A stretch of DNA of 35,419 nt from Solirubrobacterales bacterium. Its GTDB lineage: Bacteria > Actinomycetota > Thermoleophilia > Solirubrobacterales > Solirubrobacteraceae. The stretch covers positions 1 through 35,419 of the forward strand of contig DAIDME010000020.1 in assembly GCA_027449125.1 (NCBI GenBank), written 5' to 3'. Shown here one piece after another: positions 32,367-35,419 of this stretch. The notes beneath the pieces are model-generated. The model had not been told where the DNA came from. It saw nothing but the letters and a program-made list of their open reading frames with translations, and made no database searches. Each line of letters starts with the position of its first letter. Position 1 is the stretch's first letter. A program made the translations under genes and the position numbers.

Positions 32367-32897
32367 TCAGGTGTGCAAGCCGCGTGGTGGCGGTGGCGGC
32401 CGTTCGCTTCGCTGAGGAGCTGCGCGGCGTGTGACACCTGCGATCTCATCAGCGACGCGGAAAACGCAGAGCACTTGACCGTCCGGCCTTGCGGCAGAAG
32501 GCGCTACCAGCGCGGTCCAGCCGCTGCGATACAGCTCCTCACCAACGGCTTGGAAAGAGGGCCATGTCTCGCGGCCGGGTTCGGGAGGCCCGAGGCCGAT
32601 CGCCGCGAGCTGCAGCCTGCCGCTGAGATCCGCAACGCGCTCGATATCGACCCGGAGCTGCCAAAGGTCTCCGGGCATCTGGCCGACAGGTTCGGCTTGC
32701 AACTCGGCCAACGCCCGATACCACTCAGCCCACGCAGTCTCCGGGCTATCGGCGAGATAGAGCGCCTCAATGACCGAGCCGCGCTGCCAACGTCCATCGG
32801 CAGGATCAGGCGGGCGGGCCAGTGGATCACGCCCAGCCGGGCCTTGCCGCCACCAGACGCCGTGTATGACGGTGGCAGCTGGTGACGTTGGTGGCAC
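32367..32897 (-). CDS. RES-domain toxin (MbcT/ParT-like)
   Basis: 176 residues. The RES fold is visible: an Arg in WQRGSVIEALYLADSPETAWAEWYRALAE, with the Glu of the ETAWAEWYR helix, then beta strands WQLRVDIERVADLS, a Pro-rich turn, SFQAVGEELYRSGWTALVAPSAARPDGQVLCVF. RES toxins degrade or modify NAD+ (MbcT phosphorolyses NAD+). The GTG start at 32897 touches the antitoxin stop without a gap, the usual Xre-then-RES order. The C-terminal tail (APQRSERPPPPPRGLHT) looks non-conserved. Confidence 0.85.
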   Translation of the reverse strand: MPPTSPAATVIHGVWWRQGPAGRDPLARPPDPADGRWQRGSVIEALYLADSPETAWAEWYRALAELQAEPVGQMPGDLWQLRVDIERVADLSGRLQLAAIGLGPPEPGRETWPSFQAVGEELYRSGWTALVAPSAARPDGQVLCVFRVADEIAGVTRRAAPQRSERPPPPPRGLHT

Positions 32898-33239
32898 TCA
32901 GGAGGCCGGGGGCGATTCGAGCACAGCGATCAGCCGCGACACCTCGCGGTAACGCCCAGCAGCGATCACGTCCAAGGGCTTGTCGTCGTCCAAGAGGCGT
33001 AGCGGCTTGCGCATCCAGACCGAGATGTATTCAGGCTTCATCACGCGCGCGAGACGCTCTACCAGCGCGGAAAGCTCGGCAAGGCGCTCAGCCCGTTCCC
33101 CACTCGGCGAACGCGTGCCAGCCAGCCATGCGCGCGCCGTGCTTGGCGCTGCGCCCGTGGCGCGAGCGATATCGACATCTGTCAGATGGCCAAGCTCAGC
33201 GATATGAGTGGCTTCGTCTGCGAAAGCAACGTTCGTCAT
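32898..33239 (-). CDS. Xre/MbcA/ParS-type antitoxin
   Basis: 113 residues. An N-terminal Xre-like helix-turn-helix (LTDVDIARATGAAPSTARAWLAGTRSP) is followed by the MbcA/ParS toxin-binding domain (YISVWMRKPLRLLDDDKPLDVIAAGRYREVSRLIAVLES), whose KPLDVIAAGR is the hallmark. It should neutralise the RES toxin and repress the pair. ATG 33239 is preceded by GGAG at 7 bases. Directly downstream is the toxin gene. Confidence 0.88.
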   Translation of the reverse strand: MTNVAFADEATHIAELGHLTDVDIARATGAAPSTARAWLAGTRSPSGERAERLAELSALVERLARVMKPEYISVWMRKPLRLLDDDKPLDVIAAGRYREVSRLIAVLESPPAS

Positions 33240-33255
33240 CTAGGCTCCAATCTCA

Positions 33256-33283
33256 GTAGCGTGATTGTAGCGTTAATGTACGC
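33256..33283. promoter_or_regulatory. Three 11-bp-phased repeats upstream of the Xre antitoxin
   Basis: GTAGCGT occurs at 33256 and 33267, and a degenerate GTACGC at 33278, so all three start 11 bases apart, about one helix turn. They lie 17-44 bases upstream of the antitoxin ATG. The best reading is a cooperative operator for autoregulation. Being also upstream of the rep-like frame, short iterons are an alternative. Confidence 0.5.
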
Positions 33284-33370
33284 AGACATGTTCGAGAATC
33301 GGGTGAACGTGGGCGCCCGGTTCGTGGCGGAGCACCCGAATGCGAGTCCTCGTCGGTTTGCAGTGATGTC

Positions 33371-34444
33371 TTGCACGCGATCGACGTCCAGAACCTGACG
33401 ACTCGCGCTCGTGCACGTTCCTGGCGAGAGGAGCCGACCCACGGCCACCAGCAGGGGCGCTCGCTGTCGAGTCTGCACGTCGGGACGCGAGGCTCTCCGG
33501 TCTACGCGCGCATCTACAACAAGACCTTGCAGGCAGCACCTGACGCCCCGATCCGCGAGCTATGGAAACAGCGGGGCTACGACAGGGCAGCGCATGGCCC
33601 GAAGGTCTGGCGGGTTGAGTTCGAGATCCGCCCAGCGCTCCTGCGGCAGCTGCGAGCAGACGGCGAGCCGCTGCCGCAGGAGCCCGAGCAGATCATCACC
33701 GGCCATCTCGACACGCTCTGGCACTACACAACCGGCTCATGGCTCGCGCTCCGCGACCGTCTGCGGAAGTCGACGAGGATCGAGCGGCGACCGATCGCTC
33801 CCTGGTGGGCAAAGCTGTCAACGCTCGCTGGTCTATGCGGCAGCGCTTCCTTCCCAGCAGATTGCATCAAGCGTGACCGTTCAAGCAACGCAAATCGCGA
33901 GCGATTGCTGAAGCTCATGCAGGGCTGCCTCGCAGGGCTGGCCGCAATCGACGGAACGACTGACGTCGCATCGACGCTGGCGACTGTAGGCGAGCACATG
34001 GACCGCCACGGCGAAGCGGACTTTCGACGCCGGACCGACCGTGCCAGAGCCCGCTATCGCATACCTAAGACCGGCCAGCTATGGGAGCGATATCTCCTTC
34101 AGTCCGCCGTCATTGACCGCGTAGAACCACGGACCCGCCCCGCGCGCTGCGATTTCCCGCTCCATCGCGTCCCAGTGCCGGACGAGGCGTGTGAGCCAGT
34201 CCCATGTGGACATGTCCCTCTTTCCCGCGATCCAGAACACTCGCAGGCCGGCGTCCCGAAACAACGCCAGCTCCTGCGGCTTGGTGCGGATCCTCCGGTC
34301 GCGACCGATCACGATCAGCTTCCGCGCAGCCACCGCCGGAATCCACTCGCTGTCGAGCGTCCCAAGGGGAGACTCGGGGATCAGCGGGTGCCCGACATAG
34401 ATCGTGTCCTTGCGAGCCCATGCCAAAGCCTTGCCGAGCCCTAA
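33371..34444 (+). pseudogene. Plasmid-type replication initiator (Rep), 5'-truncated
   Basis: The frame opens at TTG 33371. Its first 230 residues read as the middle and end of a Rep/replication-initiation-factor protein of actinobacterial mobile elements: TTRARARSW, SLSSLHVGTRGSPVYARIYNKTLQA (tyrosine-containing RIYNKT) and KVWRVEFEIRPALLRQLRADGEPL. Family members have well over 100 more N-terminal residues, and none are in this frame. Similarity fades near RARYRIPKTGQLWERYLLQS (about 34110). The remaining frame runs antisense through the VapC45-like gene and is not believable. Hence a remnant, probably inactive. Confidence 0.6.
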
Positions 34445-34492
34445 CGCGCTCTCGTCTACGTAGAACCGAAGCCCGTCTGGATCGGCGGCCAT
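34079..34492 (-). CDS. VapC45-like PIN-fold toxin
   Basis: 137 residues, full family length. The PIN-like features are the first acidic strand LRFYVDESALGLGKALAWARKD, then VGHPLIPESPLGTLDSEWIPAVAARKLIVIGRDRRIRTKPQELALFRDAGLRVFWIAGKRDMSTWDWLTRLVRHWDAMER. The acidic residues in FYVDES and DSEW and the GRDRRIRTKP motif are those of the VapC45 PIN-like family. Expected activity is Mg-dependent RNA cleavage. It lies 19 bases after its antitoxin. Its 3' end overlaps the rep-like frame. Confidence 0.85.
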   Translation of the reverse strand: MAADPDGLRFYVDESALGLGKALAWARKDTIYVGHPLIPESPLGTLDSEWIPAVAARKLIVIGRDRRIRTKPQELALFRDAGLRVFWIAGKRDMSTWDWLTRLVRHWDAMEREIAARGAGPWFYAVNDGGLKEISLP

Positions 34493-34511
34493 CGCGTCGC
34501 TACGTCTACGG

Positions 34512-35225
34512 TCAGGCTGCTACCGCAGACCGAGCGCGCCAGAGTTCGTACCGCACAGCCTCATCGACGAGCGCTGGCGAAAGTTCATAGGTCTCCGCGA
34601 GCCCTGCGACGGTCTCTCCGGCCTCGTAGAGCTCACCGAGAACTTCCGTCCGAACGTTGCGGCCCCGAATCACCGGCTCGCCAAACCCGCGCAGCGGGTC
34701 AAGAACAACGTCCCGTATGTCCGTCTTGGCCAGCAGCCGTTCCACCTGACCGTCGACCGTTTCCTCGGTCCATTCCACGGACTGGCTGAACGCCATCGCT
34801 TCGTCTGACCACATCACCCGCTGGCCGGTGCGAACCACCACAAGCGATAGCTGATGCTCCAGGCCAACCTTCTCCTGCACCTTGCGCACCAGTTCCTGAC
34901 CACCGACCACCAGCCAAGTCTTGGCGGAGGCGAGCGGATATTGGGTCTGAAGCTCATCCCGCAGTGCGATTACGGCCGGTCGCATCTTCAGCATCGGGAC
35001 ACCGGCGTTGCGGTACTCCGACAACAGCCGCGTCTCCACGAACTCTCCCCATGTGACGATCTCATCACCGGTCGTCTGCTCACGGACAACGGGGTCGTAG
35101 TGTTTGCGACCACGGTCATATCCGTCGATCCAGCGACGAGCCGTGCCAGGGCGTAGGCCAAGCACGCGGTCGACCTGCGGGAGACCGTACACCGGGCGAC
35201 TCAGGAGATCGACGACGTTGGACAT
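34512..35225 (-). CDS. VapB45-like antitoxin
   Basis: 237 residues from ATG 35225. A MerR/Xre-like N-terminal DNA-binding part (GLPQVDRVLGLRPGTARRWIDGYDRGRKHYDPVVRE) is followed by TWGEFVETRLLSEYRNAGVPMLKMRPAVIALRDEL, then a C-terminal DUF433 helix-turn-helix (VRTEVLGELYEAGETVAGLAETYELSPALVDEAVRYEL). This is the architecture of the large VapB45 antitoxins partnered with VapC45. It should repress the pair and block the PIN-fold toxin. The frame is open to 35297, but homology begins at MSNVVDLLSRPVYGL. Confidence 0.86.
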   Translation of the reverse strand: MSNVVDLLSRPVYGLPQVDRVLGLRPGTARRWIDGYDRGRKHYDPVVREQTTGDEIVTWGEFVETRLLSEYRNAGVPMLKMRPAVIALRDELQTQYPLASAKTWLVVGGQELVRKVQEKVGLEHQLSLVVVRTGQRVMWSDEAMAFSQSVEWTEETVDGQVERLLAKTDIRDVVLDPLRGFGEPVIRGRNVRTEVLGELYEAGETVAGLAETYELSPALVDEAVRYELWRARSAVAA

Positions 35226-35289
35226 ATGCGCAGTGTGACAGCAGCCGCAGCAGCCCGAAACCGATGCCCGCGAGGTTGCAAAACGCACT

Positions 35290-35331
35290 GAGGGCAAGCG
35301 CCCGTCGTTTGTGACGGATTCACTTGCCCTC
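35290..35331. terminator. Two-level stem-loop between tRNA-Pro and vapB45
   Basis: Outer arms GAGGGCAAG (35290-35298) and CTTGCCCTC (35323-35331) are perfect. Inside is CGTC-N6-GACG (35303-35316). It lies 47 bases after the tRNA-Pro 3' end on the same strand, so a tRNA terminator is the simplest reading; there is no T-tract. A recombination or attachment structure is an alternative. Confidence 0.5.
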
Positions 35332-35377
35332 TGTACGTATCAACCGGCACAAGTAGGATGTGCCGTGGTTGAGCCAG

Positions 35378-35419
35378 TCGGGGCGCCCGGATTCGAACCG
35401 GGGACCTCACCGACCCGAA
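35378..35419 (-). tRNA. tRNA-Pro (anticodon CGG), 3' part, cut by window edge
   Basis: On the minus strand the visible 42 nt are loop TTCGGGT (anticodon CGG), stem CGGTG, variable AGGTC, T-arm CCCGG-TTCGAAT-CCGGG, acceptor CGCCCCG and discriminator A. CGGGG-type acceptors are normal for tRNA-Pro. The gene begins beyond the right edge. CCA is not encoded. Its 3' end faces the accessory zone. Confidence 0.88.

Noticed and set aside
34110..34444. C-terminal 110 residues of the rep-like frame as real protein
   Set aside because: This part is antisense to the VapC45-like gene, has no Rep similarity and is Arg/Pro/Asp rich like other shadows.

Overview
High-GC chromosomal DNA, almost certainly from an actinobacterium. 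Several traits fit a soil lineage such as Thermoleophilia/Solirubrobacterales: very high GC, many GTG/TTG starts, promoters placed for leaderless mRNAs, an F420-type (LLM) oxidoreductase, an alditol oxidase and an actinobacterial NmtR-type metal sensor. The taxon is an inference; no marker gene is present.

Layout. (1) 1-2.47 kb is an accessory stretch: the 3' end of an IS630-type transposase, an APH-fold phosphotransferase and two GNAT acetyltransferases, lying against the 3' end of tRNA-Thr(GGT). (2) 2.6-8.3 kb is a housekeeping/redox block: a membrane protein, an LLM oxidoreductase, a cobalamin-independent methionine-synthase-like enzyme with a downstream partner of unknown function, an alditol oxidase and a small GRAM/PH-like protein. 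(3) 8.2-14.9 kb is a metal-homeostasis block. A DtxR-type regulator is divergent from an atypical Nramp-family transporter with a small downstream membrane protein. A four-gene Zn/Mn ABC importer operon (solute-binding protein, ATPase, two permeases) is divergent from a Zur-like Fur-family regulator, with a near-consensus Zur box between them. (4) 14.9-19.1 kb holds a Baeyer-Villiger-type flavin monooxygenase converging on a secreted sedolisin (S53) peptidase. (5) 19.1-24.1 kb holds what may be a decayed gene and then a three-gene NAD-dependent formate dehydrogenase operon: a NuoE-NuoF fusion, a separate Fe-S subunit and a Cys-type molybdopterin subunit. (6) 24.1-30.7 kb holds a secreted unknown, an ABC1/AarF kinase, an EamA transporter coupled to a CpdA-like phosphodiesterase, and an MFS efflux pump divergent from a MarR regulator. 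(7) 30.7-31.9 kb holds a Ni/Co-type sensor (NmtR-like) translationally coupled to a His-rich NicO-type transporter.

(8) 31.9-35.4 kb is a second accessory zone ending at tRNA-Pro(CGG), which the window edge cuts in the anticodon loop. It contains a fragment of a TOTE-conflict-type primase gene, a RES/Xre (MbcTA-like) toxin-antitoxin pair, a truncated plasmid-type replication initiator and a VapB45/VapC45-like toxin-antitoxin pair. This looks like the remains of an integrated element kept by addiction modules.

The most unusual points are: the Nramp-like protein has lost the canonical DPGN and MPH metal-site motifs, and a 9-codon His-containing leader ORF at a predicted leaderless start overlaps its start codon; the zur/znu divergon has two mirrored leaderless promoters around one Zur box; the formate dehydrogenase has a split/fused subunit layout; and the sedolisin reading frame has no normal start codon upstream of its signal peptide.
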